A stretch of DNA of 49,243 nucleotides from Candidatus Kuenenia stuttgartensis (GCA_945861975.1 CAMAXD010000010.1:1-49243); one strand, 5' to 3'; positions 8,346 through 17,160 are shown, numbered from the stretch's first letter. A program made the numbers and translations. Notes: generated by a model not told the origin, from the letters alone.

Positions 8346-8771
8346 TTGCACGCGTTGATATTCGGCCGCGACGATTCAGAGAGTCATTATTTGGGGATGC
8401 GCCAGAACAGGGTCGGCGTATCAGTTGAGGCGAATTCCAATGAGGAAAGCACGTTTGTTCTGAAGATCGAAAAGAGAGATCGATTCGCCGTGCTTACAAA
8501 CAGTGACGGCAAGTATCTGACAGCACAAGGTGAAGCTGTTGTCCTGACTGATACCCTGGAATCCAGATCCCGTTGGGTGATTCGCAATCCGTTAAAAGCA
8601 GATTTGAATCCGAATGATGGATGGTTCAGCCTGGAATCCGCCAATACCCCCGGGACATTCCTGAGACACTATTCGCTATTCGTTTACGCTCACAAAAAGT
8701 CGGAGTTGACCCCGGGGCAGGCCGTGCTCTTTTCGTGTGACGCCTCATGGGAATTTGAGGACACACAGTAG
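8346..8771 (+). CDS. AbfB/fascin-like beta-trefoil domain protein or gene remnant
   Basis: The reading frame encodes a compact domain whose second half (FSLESANTPGTFLRHYSLFVY) matches the AbfB carbohydrate-binding trefoil signature (VSLxSxNxPGxYLRH). The first half (SHYLGMRQNRVGVSVEAN) repeats the trefoil pattern. No ATG or GTG start is available: the frame is open from 8283, and the only usable start is TTG at 8346, with no good ribosome binding site. The residues before it (EFVRVANPAAYGVKK) also look protein-like. No signal peptide is seen although AbfB domains are normally extracellular. It may be translated from TTG, be coupled to the kinase 47 bases upstream, or be a remnant of a larger gene. 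Confidence 0.45.
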   Translation: MHALIFGRDDSESHYLGMRQNRVGVSVEANSNEESTFVLKIEKRDRFAVLTNSDGKYLTAQGEAVVLTDTLESRSRWVIRNPLKADLNPNDGWFSLESANTPGTFLRHYSLFVYAHKKSELTPGQAVLFSCDASWEFEDTQ

Positions 8772-8832
8772 CCCCAAGCCAGAGGATCGTCGACCAGTTA
8801 ACTGGTTTCTCCCACGCGGCTGCCCCCTGTTT

Positions 8833-8954
8833 GGACTGCTGCAGATTTCCGAACCACAGCCTGCTGTGGAGAGCTGTTCTGAAATTAACACTCTTCAACG
8901 GGGGGGTCGGCAGCAGGCTGCCTGAACCAATGTGGCAGCAGGCTGCAGCAGTCC
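8833..8954. repeat. Palindromic dispersed element, copy 1 (MITE/REP-like)
   Basis: The element is bounded by perfect 12-base inverted repeats: GGACTGCTGCAG (8833-8844) and CTGCAGCAGTCC (8943-8954). Inside are further short palindromes such as CCACAGCCTGCTGTGG. A second copy in the opposite orientation lies at 48375-48491; the first 38 bases differ at only two positions. No coding capacity is seen. It is probably a non-autonomous mobile or REP-type element that inserts between genes. Confidence 0.8.
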
Positions 8955-9006
8955 AGGTGGGGAAGAACGGACTCGGTCTCAGGGGAGACCGAGTCCGTGG
9001 TGAACC

Positions 9007-10152
9007 TCAGCAGAAGTGAGCACCCTTTGTGTTCACGTACACGGCGTAGAGAGACTGACTGCCGGTCATGAACAAGCGATTGCGTTTGGTACCGCCGAAG
9101 CAGACGTTGCTGCAGATTTCGGGCAAGTGAATCTGAGCAATACGTTGACCATCTTCCGGAGCAAAGATGTGAACACCGTCGTAGCCCTGCCCGACCCAGC
9201 CTGCACTGGCCCAGATGTTTCCAGCGACGTCGCAGCGAATTCCATCTGCGAAGCCAGCTTTTGTTTCACCGTCAGGCATCACCAGATTCATGGAAGCAAA
9301 CTCTTTGCCGTTCGCCAAGGTCGTTCCGTCCACAACGTCCCAAAATTTGATGTTCTTGGGAGCATCGGGGTAATGCGACGCGCCAGTGTCGGCAACATAG
9401 ACCTTCTTGTAGTCCGGCGAAAAGCACAGCCCGTTGGGCTTGTTGATTTCATCAGACATCTTGATGACCTTGCCAGTGCTGGCTTCGATCCGATAGATCG
9501 CTTCCTTCTGATAAGGCTGAACTGATCCGGTATTTGCCAGAGCGCCTTCATAGTCCATCAGGGCTCCATAGCCCGGATCCGTAAACCAGATGTCGCCGTT
9601 GGGATGGACAGCACCATCGTTTGGTGCGTTGAGCAATTTGCCGTTGTATCTGTCGGCCAGAACCGTTCGTGTGCCGTCGATTTCGTAACGAGCCACGCTG
9701 CGCGTCAGATGTTCGAATGAGATCTGTCGTCCCTGCAGGTCAAACGTGTTGCCGTTGCTGTTATTGGCTGGATTTCGGAAGACAGAGACATGTCCATCTT
9801 CTTCCAGCCAGCGTCGCTGAATGTTGTTGGGAATGTCACTCCAGATCAGATACCGCCCTGCCCCGTTCCATGCGGGGCCCTCTGCCCAGAGCATCTCCTT
9901 GCTGTGGAAAAGCCGCTGAATCGGCGTATTGCCCAGCATCAGCTTCTTACCACGATCATCCAACGACACGAGGCGATAATCGGGATAGCGAACCGGAGCG
10001 GCGTCAGCACCATATTCGTCAGCCGACACCATTCGCGCGGCCGTTAGTGTTGCAGCGCCGGCGGCAAGAAACTTTCGACGGGCTAATGGATTGTTCAATG
10101 CAGAGGCGGGTTTAACGGAGTCTGATTCAGGATTGGCTGCGGGGTGATTCAT
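9007..10152 (-). CDS. Secreted SMP-30/gluconolactonase-like protein (Tat signal)
   Basis: The protein has 381 residues. The N-terminus carries a twin-arginine-like signal (ARRKFLAAGAATLTAARMVSA, about residues 25-45), so it is likely exported folded. The rest is an SMP-30/LRE beta-propeller: WAEGPAW, APNDGAVHPNGDIWFTDPGYG, KPNGLCFSPDYKKVYVADTG and ADGIRCDVAGNIWAS, which match the metal-binding Glu, Asn and Asp positions of the family. Such enzymes hydrolyse sugar lactones or related esters; the substrate here is not known. The start is supported by GGAG eight bases upstream of the ATG. A related gene is divergently transcribed 340 bases away; the two share the fold and the NAPND motif but differ in export signal. 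Confidence 0.9.
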   Translation of the reverse strand: MNHPAANPESDSVKPASALNNPLARRKFLAAGAATLTAARMVSADEYGADAAPVRYPDYRLVSLDDRGKKLMLGNTPIQRLFHSKEMLWAEGPAWNGAGRYLIWSDIPNNIQRRWLEEDGHVSVFRNPANNSNGNTFDLQGRQISFEHLTRSVARYEIDGTRTVLADRYNGKLLNAPNDGAVHPNGDIWFTDPGYGALMDYEGALANTGSVQPYQKEAIYRIEASTGKVIKMSDEINKPNGLCFSPDYKKVYVADTGASHYPDAPKNIKFWDVVDGTTLANGKEFASMNLVMPDGETKAGFADGIRCDVAGNIWASAGWVGQGYDGVHIFAPEDGQRIAQIHLPEICSNVCFGGTKRNRLFMTGSQSLYAVYVNTKGAHFC

Positions 10153-10492
10153 TTAAAAACTCCAAAATTGTACAACAAGGGCAGGAAGGATTCAGAGCGG
10201 AAGGATTGCTCAGATTCCATTGTTGCGAATGCCGGGGAAAACTCCCAGTACTGCGGCATAGTTCCGCGATGAAAAAAACGAAGACAATGGTCGCATTTAT
10301 TGCTTCCGCTGTTTCTCCTGACTTGTTTTATCGAACGACGGTTCGGTTTCGAGAAACAGACTGCTAAGCTTTGATTCCGCAAATTGTTGTGCTGGAATGA
10401 TCACGCAGATCATTACGCCGACTTTTCAACTCTGTGTCAGAGACGTTGTTTCTTCGGGACATTAAGACCGGATTATGAAAGGACAATATCAA
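10153..10492. other. Divergent promoter region between two SMP-30 genes
   Basis: This 340-base gap separates two divergent SMP-30-type genes and must carry both promoters. No inverted repeat strong enough to call an operator was seen. The plus-strand gene has an excellent ribosome binding site (AAAGGA) at its right end. Confidence 0.45.
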
Positions 10493-11470
10493 ATGCGAAT
10501 CTCAATCGGATGGGTACTGATTCTTGGTTGCGCTCTGGGGATTTCGTCGAAAGCTTCTGCGACAGATCGAGTCTTTGCTGAAGGAACCGTGCCGGAAGAA
10601 TTGTGGAATCAGGGAGAGTTCACTGAGGGCGTTGCAGTCCGGTCTGACGGGTTCGTGTTCTTCAGTGATATCCACCTCGATCCCGCAAAGCCAGGGCAGA
10701 TTCTGCTCTTTGATCCAGCCACAAAACAGACTTCTGCTTATTGCGAACGCAGCAGCAAGAGTAACGGGCTGGCGTTTGATTCGGGCGATCGATTGATTGC
10801 CTGCTGCGGAGCCAATGGCGGCAACCGGTCGCTCTGCGAAGTTCTGGAAGGTGGTCAGTTGAAGCCACTGATCTCCAGCTTCAACGGTAAGCCTCTGAAC
10901 GCGCCGAACGATCTGGTGGTGCATCCGAATGGCAGCATTTACTTTTCCGATCCACGGTACCTTGGACCTGAGCCGGTCGAACAGGCTGGGATGTTTTTGT
11001 TTCGATACGACACCAAGTCGAATACTGTTAGTATTGCCACGGAGTTGGCCAAAAAACCAAACGGAGTGGAGACCTCCCCGGATGGCAAGACGCTGTATCT
11101 CGCGGAGACAGATAATGGTTCAACGGGCGTGCCCGGTGATCCCGTCGGTCCGAAAGGTCGGATGCAGTTGTTGGCTTTCGACGTCAACGCTGATGGACGA
11201 TTATCGAATGCTCGAGTCATCGTGGATTTTGGCAGCGAAGACGGGATCGACGGCCTGACCGTGGATGCCTCGGGGCGAATTTTTGCTGCGGTTCGATCGG
11301 CTAATAAGTTTGGGATTGGAGTCTATGACGCGTCCGGTAAACCGCTTGATTTTCTCCCAACGCCATCTCTTCCCACGAATTGCGGCTTTGGATCCGGAAA
11401 CGACTCCAGAACGCTCTACATCTCAGCCGGTGGCGGGCTGTATCGTGCTTCGGTGATGAAACAGAATTGA
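10493..11470 (+). CDS. Secreted SMP-30/gluconolactonase-like protein
   Basis: The protein has 325 residues when started at the ATG at 10493, which has AAAGGA nine bases upstream; an ATG six codons earlier overlaps that site and is less likely. A Sec-type signal peptide (ISIGWVLILGCALGISSKASA) is followed by an SMP-30-type propeller: EGVAVRSDGFVFFSD, SNGLAFDSGDRLIACCG, LNAPNDLVVHPNGSIYFSDPRY, KPNGVETSPDGKTLYLAE and DGIDGLTVDASGRIFAA. These contain the Glu/Asn/Asp metal ligands of the family. It probably acts in the periplasm on a lactone or sugar ester. It is transcribed away from its paralogue at 9007-10152, and the two may share regulation. Confidence 0.9.
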   Translation: MRISIGWVLILGCALGISSKASATDRVFAEGTVPEELWNQGEFTEGVAVRSDGFVFFSDIHLDPAKPGQILLFDPATKQTSAYCERSSKSNGLAFDSGDRLIACCGANGGNRSLCEVLEGGQLKPLISSFNGKPLNAPNDLVVHPNGSIYFSDPRYLGPEPVEQAGMFLFRYDTKSNTVSIATELAKKPNGVETSPDGKTLYLAETDNGSTGVPGDPVGPKGRMQLLAFDVNADGRLSNARVIVDFGSEDGIDGLTVDASGRIFAAVRSANKFGIGVYDASGKPLDFLPTPSLPTNCGFGSGNDSRTLYISAGGGLYRASVMKQN

Positions 11471-11480
11471 GAGTTCTTTT

Positions 11481-11560
11481 CAGTAGTAAGTGCCATGGGC
11501 GACGGCCATCGCGATAGCCGTCGCCTCCAGCCTGGCGGTAAATGGCACTATTCAATAGTG
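11481..11560. repeat. Nested hairpin element between convergent genes
   Basis: An outer inverted repeat AGTGCCAT (11489-11496)/ATGGCACT (11542-11549) encloses a perfect inner stem GGCGACGGC (11498-11506)/GCCGTCGCC (11517-11525) whose loop holds ATCGCGAT. It is followed by a small perfect palindrome CACTATTCAATAGTG (11546-11560). The element sits between a plus-strand and a minus-strand gene and can act as a two-way transcription stop, although there is no U-tract. It looks like a REP-type planctomycete repeat. Confidence 0.65.
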
Positions 11561-11584
11561 CGTGTAGATTCCGCTGCAGTGGCT

Positions 11585-12325
11585 TTATTTCGTCGAGCGT
11601 TTCGCGAGTGGTTTGACTGCGCCGCTCACCTGCAGCTTGAGATCGCCTTTGCACTTGGCAATGACGGGAACGTTCACGCGAAGAAAGAACTGACCACCTT
11701 TCTTCGGCTTGTGTTCCATGCCTGCGGTGACGGCAAACGGTTCGCCAGGCTTGCCATCCGTCATGACCAGACCGATGAGCGCGCCGAAGGGAGCAACCGC
11801 GACATGATCTTTGGCCGGATCGGAAGTGCTGAGACCGGTGAGAGGGACCGGCGTAGTCATGTCCAGTTTGTACTCCCCGACAACAGCGATGCGAAACGGC
11901 TTGCCTTCTTCCACTTCGCAGACGGGGACCCATCCGTTGGAGACATCCATCTCCATCTTGATCCCATTCTCCTGAAGCAGTTCTTCATTAATCATTTTAA
12001 TCTGATCTTGAACACCGTCCATCGTTGGATTAACAGCCGCAATCCTCTGTAGAACCTCTATGGCACTTTCCTTGCGTCCCTGCTTGTAATGCTCAGTAAC
12101 AACTTCCTTGTATTCCTTCAGCAGCAGTTCTTCAGCCTTGGAGATCCGCTCGGCCAGTTCCGTTTCGCTGGCTCCGTCTTTGCGATCCTTGTTCTTGTCG
12201 CGATCCTTGCTCTGAGCAAAAGTCGAATCCGAAAGTGCGGCGAGAAACAGGACAACTAAAATCAAACGAGTCCGTTTGAATGCGAGCGGAAATGGAAGCA
12301 AATGATCGGCTGGCATGAAGTTCAT
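11585..12325 (-). CDS. Secreted protein with possible PA-IL lectin-like domain
   Basis: The protein has 246 residues. It begins with a basic stretch and a hydrophobic segment (RLILVVLFLAALSDSTFAQ) that fits a signal peptide. A charged Lys/Asp/Glu-rich coiled-coil region follows (residues about 40-125). The C-terminal part (ALIGLVMTDGKPGEPFAV and GGQFFLRVNVPVIAK) resembles the calcium-dependent PA-IL galactose-binding lectin fold. The similarity is recognised by eye and the sugar specificity is not predictable. It would act outside the cytoplasm. Convergent to the SMP-30 gene at its 3' side, and 154 bases from plsY on the same strand. Confidence 0.6.
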   Translation of the reverse strand: MNFMPADHLLPFPLAFKRTRLILVVLFLAALSDSTFAQSKDRDKNKDRKDGASETELAERISKAEELLLKEYKEVVTEHYKQGRKESAIEVLQRIAAVNPTMDGVQDQIKMINEELLQENGIKMEMDVSNGWVPVCEVEEGKPFRIAVVGEYKLDMTTPVPLTGLSTSDPAKDHVAVAPFGALIGLVMTDGKPGEPFAVTAGMEHKPKKGGQFFLRVNVPVIAKCKGDLKLQVSGAVKPLAKRSTK

Positions 12326-12479
12326 CTTGGGGATCCTGTCAGGAGGTGAAGATTACTGCTGGGCCAAACGCCGAACAATTTTTATTCTGACGTCAGAAAC
12401 GTACGACTCTGTTCTTCAAATAACACGATGAGATCAAAGCTTTAAAGCGAATTTGTCACGGCTCTCCGCATTCCGTCGT

Positions 12480-13163
12480 TCAGCCTTTGGTGCCTGGTGT
12501 TTCCAATGAAGTTGTCGAACTGGGTGGCGAACGCTTTCCAATTCTGTTCTCTTCGCCTCGAAGAATTCGTCCGATGTTTGAACGATGCTTCCAGATAATC
12601 AACGCGGGGACAATTACTGAGAACAAAGTTAGGGGAAGCTTTGCGATATCGAAAACCTGCGATCCCAAAAGGATCAGTTGCGTAATGGCGAATCCTGTGG
12701 CCGCAGCAATTGAAGCGGCAGCAACGATCTTTGTGGTTCCGACAACGATCGAAAACAGGACAAGTGCCACCAGTGAAGCAACTGGCGAGATCACCAGAAC
12801 AACTCCCAGTGCCGTTGCGACTCCTTTGCCGCCTCGAAGCTTCAGCCAGATCGGATACATGTGCCCAAGGATGGCTGTGATGCCCGCGAGAATGGTCGCG
12901 GTCTGAGCGGCATCTTCGGAGAATCTCGATGCCATTAGAAGTCTCGTACCCAGCGTTGGGAGCAGGCCCTTGATGGCATCCAGTACCAGAACAAGGCTCC
13001 CCCACTTCCATCCGATGACTCGCGCCACGTTGGTGGCTCCAATATTGCCACTTCCATGTTTCCGAATATCGTCCTTCAGAATCGCACGACCCACGAGATA
13101 CCCAAATGGAATGCCGCCCACAACAAAGGCAACCAGGCAGCATAGAACTGTCAGAGACACCAT
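12480..13163 (-). CDS. plsY: Glycerol-3-phosphate acyltransferase PlsY
   Basis: PlsY transfers the acyl group from acyl-phosphate to glycerol-3-phosphate, making lysophosphatidic acid in the first step of phospholipid synthesis; it is an integral inner membrane enzyme. The sequence shows the family signatures in order: GGIPFGYLVGR, RKHGSGNIGATNVAR, and LRGGKGVATALGV. Several membrane helices fill the rest, which fits the usual length of about 200-230 residues (227 here). I chose the ATG at 13163 because it starts just before the first helix. An open extension further upstream has no family similarity. The C-terminal tail after the last helix (residues about 205-227) is Ser/Thr/Pro-rich. No other lipid gene adjoins it. 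Confidence 0.93.
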   Translation of the reverse strand: MVSLTVLCCLVAFVVGGIPFGYLVGRAILKDDIRKHGSGNIGATNVARVIGWKWGSLVLVLDAIKGLLPTLGTRLLMASRFSEDAAQTATILAGITAILGHMYPIWLKLRGGKGVATALGVVLVISPVASLVALVLFSIVVGTTKIVAAASIAAATGFAITQLILLGSQVFDIAKLPLTLFSVIVPALIIWKHRSNIGRILRGEENRIGKRSPPSSTTSLETPGTKG

Positions 13164-13487
13164 TTTGAATGTACCCGAAACGAACAGGTCGACCACGAGG
13201 AAAAAGGTTCTGTACACCACTGTATGCGGAAGTGTTGCTGACAATTGGATGCGTTGGAACCTCAAAAAACACGAGATTCTGAAAATAGGGGGGCCGCAGT
13301 CTGTTTTCGGCATCGTGAAATTCACTTCACAATCTGCAACCGGTTTTCCCGATGCCGCCATGCACGTATTTTGTGGATTTGTCGCGTCCCCATTGCTGCG
13401 ATTTACAAAAACCCCTCTGTCCTTAGCCCAGCCTTGAGGATACAAAGATACAAACAATTGCGCGGATTTCGAGAAGGCGGCAGCGCG
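13164..13487. other. Divergent intergenic region between plsY and the ABC exporter
   Basis: This 324-base stretch separates divergent genes and should hold both promoters. Open frames run into it from both sides but show no family similarity. No RNA gene or clear operator is visible. Confidence 0.45.
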
Positions 13488-15455
13488 GTGTCGGTGGGGA
13501 CCGGAGGAATACAAAAAGCAGAGAAAAGCGGCGGAGAACCACGCAAGGTTTCTTCTGCGACGCTTCTCCGCAGGCTGCTCGCGTTAGCTCTTGAGTACCG
13601 CCGTCCCTGCGTCATGGTTGTTTTGATGCAGACGGTGCTTGTCATTCTCAGCCTGTCCACTCTGGGGTTGACCGGAGTCGGCATCGATTATTTATCGTCG
13701 CAAGTTCTGAGCAACGGCGAGACTCCGCATTGGCCGTTTGGAATTTCACCTCCGGCTTCCTGGAGCCCTGTGCAAGTCATCGTCGTGCTGTCTCTGACCA
13801 TTCTGGCCGTGGCAATGCTGACCGCCGGTTTGAAGTATCTGGCGGCTGTCGCGTCAGGAGCCCTTTCGCAGCATATCCTGATTCGATTACGGACTGAGAT
13901 CTACGCGAAACTTCAGCGGCTTGGATTTCAGTTTTATGACTCGGGCGAAAGTAGCTCAATTATCAATCGAGCCGCCGGTGATGCCAACAACGTGCGCAAC
14001 TTTGTCGACGGTGTTATCATTCGACTGATTACTGTGTTTCTGACGCTGACCGTGTTCCTGGCTTACATGTTTCGCATGCATGTGGAACTGACTCTGGCGT
14101 GTCTGGCGACAACGCCATTACTGTGGGTCGGAGCTGTGGTCTTCTCCAGAATGGTTCAGCCGGCTTATCGCCGAGCAAGCGAACTTGGCGATGTGATGAT
14201 CCGCACGCTCGTGGAGAATTTGCAGGGAATCCAGGTTGTCAAAGGATTCGCCCGTGAATCTGAGCAGGCCGACAAGTTTCGAGCTGCAAATCATGACATC
14301 CGGGATCTGAAGACCTCGATCTTCTTTCGCATCTCAACATTTCAGCCGGCGATGGGCTTGCTGACTCAGGCCAATATGCTCGTGTTGATTGGTTACGGCG
14401 GCGTGTTAGTGATTCGCGGCGAATTGGCTCTCGGAGCCGGGCTTTTCGTCTTTGCTAATCTGCTGCATGAATTCGCAAATCAGGTGGCTCACATCACAAA
14501 TATCGTCAACAGTATCCAATCCAGTCTGGCGAGTGCTGAGCGAGTTTTCGAGGTGCTGGACGAGCCGATTCGCATTCAAAGCTCACCTGCAGCGGCCCGG
14601 ATTTCTGCGGTACTTCAGGGAATCGAATTCGACAACGTTTCCTTCGGCTATTCGCCAGAGAAGCAGGTCATTCGAAATGTGTCGCTGCGAATCAACGCCG
14701 GGGAATGCGTAGGAATTACTGGCCCAACAGGCGCCGGAAAATCCACACTGCTGAGTTTGCTGAAACGCTTCTACGATGTGGAGTCCGGACGCATCCTGAT
14801 TGATGGAACGGATGTTCGGGATCTGAATCTGAGTGATGTTCGTCGGCTAATGGGAATTGTGTTTCAGGAGAGCTTTCTGTTCAGTAACACCGTCGCCGCC
14901 AATATTGCCTTTGGCGACCCTGAGGCGACTCAGGAACGAATTGAAGAGGCGGCTCGTATCGCATCGGCTGATTCATTTATTCGCGAACTACCGGATGGTT
15001 ATCAATCCATGGTCGGTGAGCATGGAAGTAATCTGTCGGGTGGTCAACGGCAGCGACTTTCACTGGCTCGCGCGATGTTGACGAATCCTTCTGTGCTGCT
15101 GCTCGATGATGCGACGGCTTCTGTGGATCCGGAAACGGAGCATGAAATTCGTGAAGCCATGGTTTCCGCAATGCGGGGACGGACGACGATCATTGTGTCG
15201 AATCGCCTTAGTACGCTGCGGCAGACTGATCGAATTGTTGTTCTTCGTAATGGCGTGATTGAAGCCGTTGGAACGCATGATGAATTGTTGCGAACCAGTG
15301 ACTACTATCGTGAATTGAGTGACTTACAGAGCCGTCACGAACTCGAACAAAAAGAGCTGGATCAGAACGAAGAGACCGATGACGGTCAGGCAATGACTAT
15401 TCACATGACCGGGGCAAATCGAGTTTCCGGAAGGCGAATGACGCGCGTCGTGTAG
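13488..15455 (+). CDS. ABC exporter half-transporter with degenerate nucleotide-binding site
   Basis: The protein has 655 residues from the GTG at 13488, which has GAGAAGG upstream. The N-terminal half is a six-helix ABC type-1 exporter domain; the coupling region is RTLVENLQGIQVVKGFARE. The C-terminal half is the ATPase with Walker A GPTGAGKS (14721-14744), Q-loop FQESF, signature LSGGQRQRLS and Walker B VLLLDDATASVD. The catalytic Glu after Walker B is Asp (codon 15108-15110) and the switch His is Asn in VSNRLST (codon 15201-15203). This pattern is typical of the degenerate subunit of heterodimeric exporters such as TAP1-type pairs, so the protein probably needs a partner. No partner is seen in the window. 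The substrate (lipid, peptide or drug) is not predictable. Its last 55 bases overlap the opposing phosphodiesterase gene. Confidence 0.9.
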   Translation: MSVGTGGIQKAEKSGGEPRKVSSATLLRRLLALALEYRRPCVMVVLMQTVLVILSLSTLGLTGVGIDYLSSQVLSNGETPHWPFGISPPASWSPVQVIVVLSLTILAVAMLTAGLKYLAAVASGALSQHILIRLRTEIYAKLQRLGFQFYDSGESSSIINRAAGDANNVRNFVDGVIIRLITVFLTLTVFLAYMFRMHVELTLACLATTPLLWVGAVVFSRMVQPAYRRASELGDVMIRTLVENLQGIQVVKGFARESEQADKFRAANHDIRDLKTSIFFRISTFQPAMGLLTQANMLVLIGYGGVLVIRGELALGAGLFVFANLLHEFANQVAHITNIVNSIQSSLASAERVFEVLDEPIRIQSSPAAARISAVLQGIEFDNVSFGYSPEKQVIRNVSLRINAGECVGITGPTGAGKSTLLSLLKRFYDVESGRILIDGTDVRDLNLSDVRRLMGIVFQESFLFSNTVAANIAFGDPEATQERIEEAARIASADSFIRELPDGYQSMVGEHGSNLSGGQRQRLSLARAMLTNPSVLLLDDATASVDPETEHEIREAMVSAMRGRTTIIVSNRLSTLRQTDRIVVLRNGVIEAVGTHDELLRTSDYYRELSDLQSRHELEQKELDQNEETDDGQAMTIHMTGANRVSGRRMTRVV

Positions 15456-16189
15456 CCTTCTGCATTCAGTTCGATAATTCGATAGCCGGGCGGATCAGCC
15501 ACAAAGGTCGGAGTACTTCCGTGAGGACTGAACTGAATGCCCGTTGACGGCGTCGTCAGAATGTCGGTCTGATTCCAGCGCGTTTGGAATTCATGATGAA
15601 CGTGTCCGCAGCAGGCAAACCGGATTCGAGGTTCTTCTGTGAACCAGCTCTGCAGTAATTCTTTCCCGGTTAATCCGATGATATCCATCCATTCGCTGCC
15701 GACATTGACCGGCGGGTGGTGCAGAAAAAGGCCGATCATGTCCGGCTTCAATGAACGGACCTGTTCTTTCGCCCATGCGATCTGCTCTGCGTCGATCAGT
15801 CCCGGCACCGAAGATGGCACATGCGTATCAAGACCGAGGCACAGCCAGTTTTCTGTCTGAAACGTAAAGTTGATTTGCGCATCGCCCTGTCCTGCTATTC
15901 GGTCGGAGAATACAGATCTCAGGACTGCTCGATCATCATGATTTCCGGGGACCTGAAACAGTCTGTCGAGCCAGGGGCTGAGCACCTGCCGGACGGCGGA
16001 GTAGCTCTCCTGAAGTTCATCATGCGTATGATCTCCCGTGACGACCACGAAATCGAACTCTTCACCACTTTGTTTGATGTGTTTAACAACATCGCACAGC
16101 AGTTGAAAGGTGGGGATACCTCTCAGTCGAGCGTCCGGATCGCGGAAGACATGAAGATCGGTCAGTTGCAGAATACGAGTCGAAAGCAT
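15401..16189 (-). CDS. Calcineurin-like metallophosphoesterase (CpdA-like)
   Basis: The 262-residue protein has the complete metallophosphoesterase motif set: LTDLHVF (D-x-H), VVTGDHTHD (GD), VPGNHDD (GNHD), LFLHHPP (H), and ACCGHVHHEF (GHxH). These ligands bind a dimetal centre. The closest functional family is the class III cyclic nucleotide phosphodiesterases such as CpdA, which hydrolyse 3',5'-cAMP, but other phosphodiester substrates are possible. No signal peptide is seen, so it is cytoplasmic. It is convergent with the ABC exporter gene, and the two coding regions overlap by 55 bases at their 3' ends. Confidence 0.9.
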   Translation of the reverse strand: MLSTRILQLTDLHVFRDPDARLRGIPTFQLLCDVVKHIKQSGEEFDFVVVTGDHTHDELQESYSAVRQVLSPWLDRLFQVPGNHDDRAVLRSVFSDRIAGQGDAQINFTFQTENWLCLGLDTHVPSSVPGLIDAEQIAWAKEQVRSLKPDMIGLFLHHPPVNVGSEWMDIIGLTGKELLQSWFTEEPRIRFACCGHVHHEFQTRWNQTDILTTPSTGIQFSPHGSTPTFVADPPGYRIIELNAEGYTTRVIRLPETRFAPVM

Positions 16190-17160
16190 GCGAGTCTTCT
16201 CTGTATAAAATGGTGAGTGATCTGATTACATTCAAGAAGCCATCCCAATGCAAGCGACCGAATTGAAATCCAGACATACGTAAACATGCCCCCGCTGCGT
16301 CATTCGAGGCGGGATATAGCAACATGCGTACCCCGCTGTTCCTGACATTCAACGTGTCAGGTCGGAGTAGTGAAGACCGATGAACTCGGGCACGATGACA
16401 CCGTGATGGTCGGGTATCGGTTTCCATTAGCCCCGCCGACATCAGGTGAAGCTAAGAGTTTGAACAGTCACCTTCCCTCGGATCCATTTTGAAGTCCTCA
16501 AGCACGTAAATCCGCGAGGGAACGTCAATTCTGGTCAGGAATTCACTGTGGAAATGATCGGATCAACTACTCTGTGCGCAGAGTTACGGTTCTCTGCAAA
16601 TCCAAATCAAGAAGATCCTGCAGAACTCGGCTAGACTCGGCAGACAGCTCCGCAAGCCGGGACTGGCTCCTGGACAGAACACGAATTGTAGGCGCAAGTG
16701 CTCGCAAAAGTGCTTGTCCCGTTTTTCCTTTCCACTTGTCGTTTGAGGCGAGCCCAGATATCGCAATGACACTTGAGGACAGTTGACTTGGGGAGATGAT
16801 GTGACGACAGTCGCGATCGCTCACTGTACGCACAGCACACCTGAAGAGTTTCGTTTCTCAATTACCGACTTCAACAGTTATGTTACTGTAAGCAACGCGA
16901 CAGATGCTCCGCAGCGTGATCAGGGCTTCATGCAGGCGTCTGAAGCACCGGGCCTGGGAATCGAATCACGATTTGACGTGCTTGGAAAACGGCTGGTGGA
17001 TGTGTTCTGAAGCGTCTCTCGCACAAACGTTTTGCACAATCTCGGAAATGTGGCGAACATCAGCTTTCATCTTTGAATCATGCGGATAGCTTCCAACGCG
17101 ACTCTCAGTTCGGCGCTCAAAATGAGACTCTTCTGCTCTACTGTTCAAGGCAACCAATTG
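16190..17160. other. Long region without a supported gene
   Basis: The 971-base stretch between the phosphodiesterase and the S9 peptidase has no gene I can support. On the minus strand, 16567-17202 stays in one frame with only two stop codons (near 16966 and 16858), which could be a decayed coding sequence, but the translation matches no family I know. Shorter plus-strand frames overlap it. The right end must carry the S9 peptidase promoter. Confidence 0.5.

Noticed and set aside
16083-16442. 119-codon minus-strand frame after the phosphodiesterase
   Set aside because: It overlaps the phosphodiesterase gene and has biased, low-information composition with no family match.
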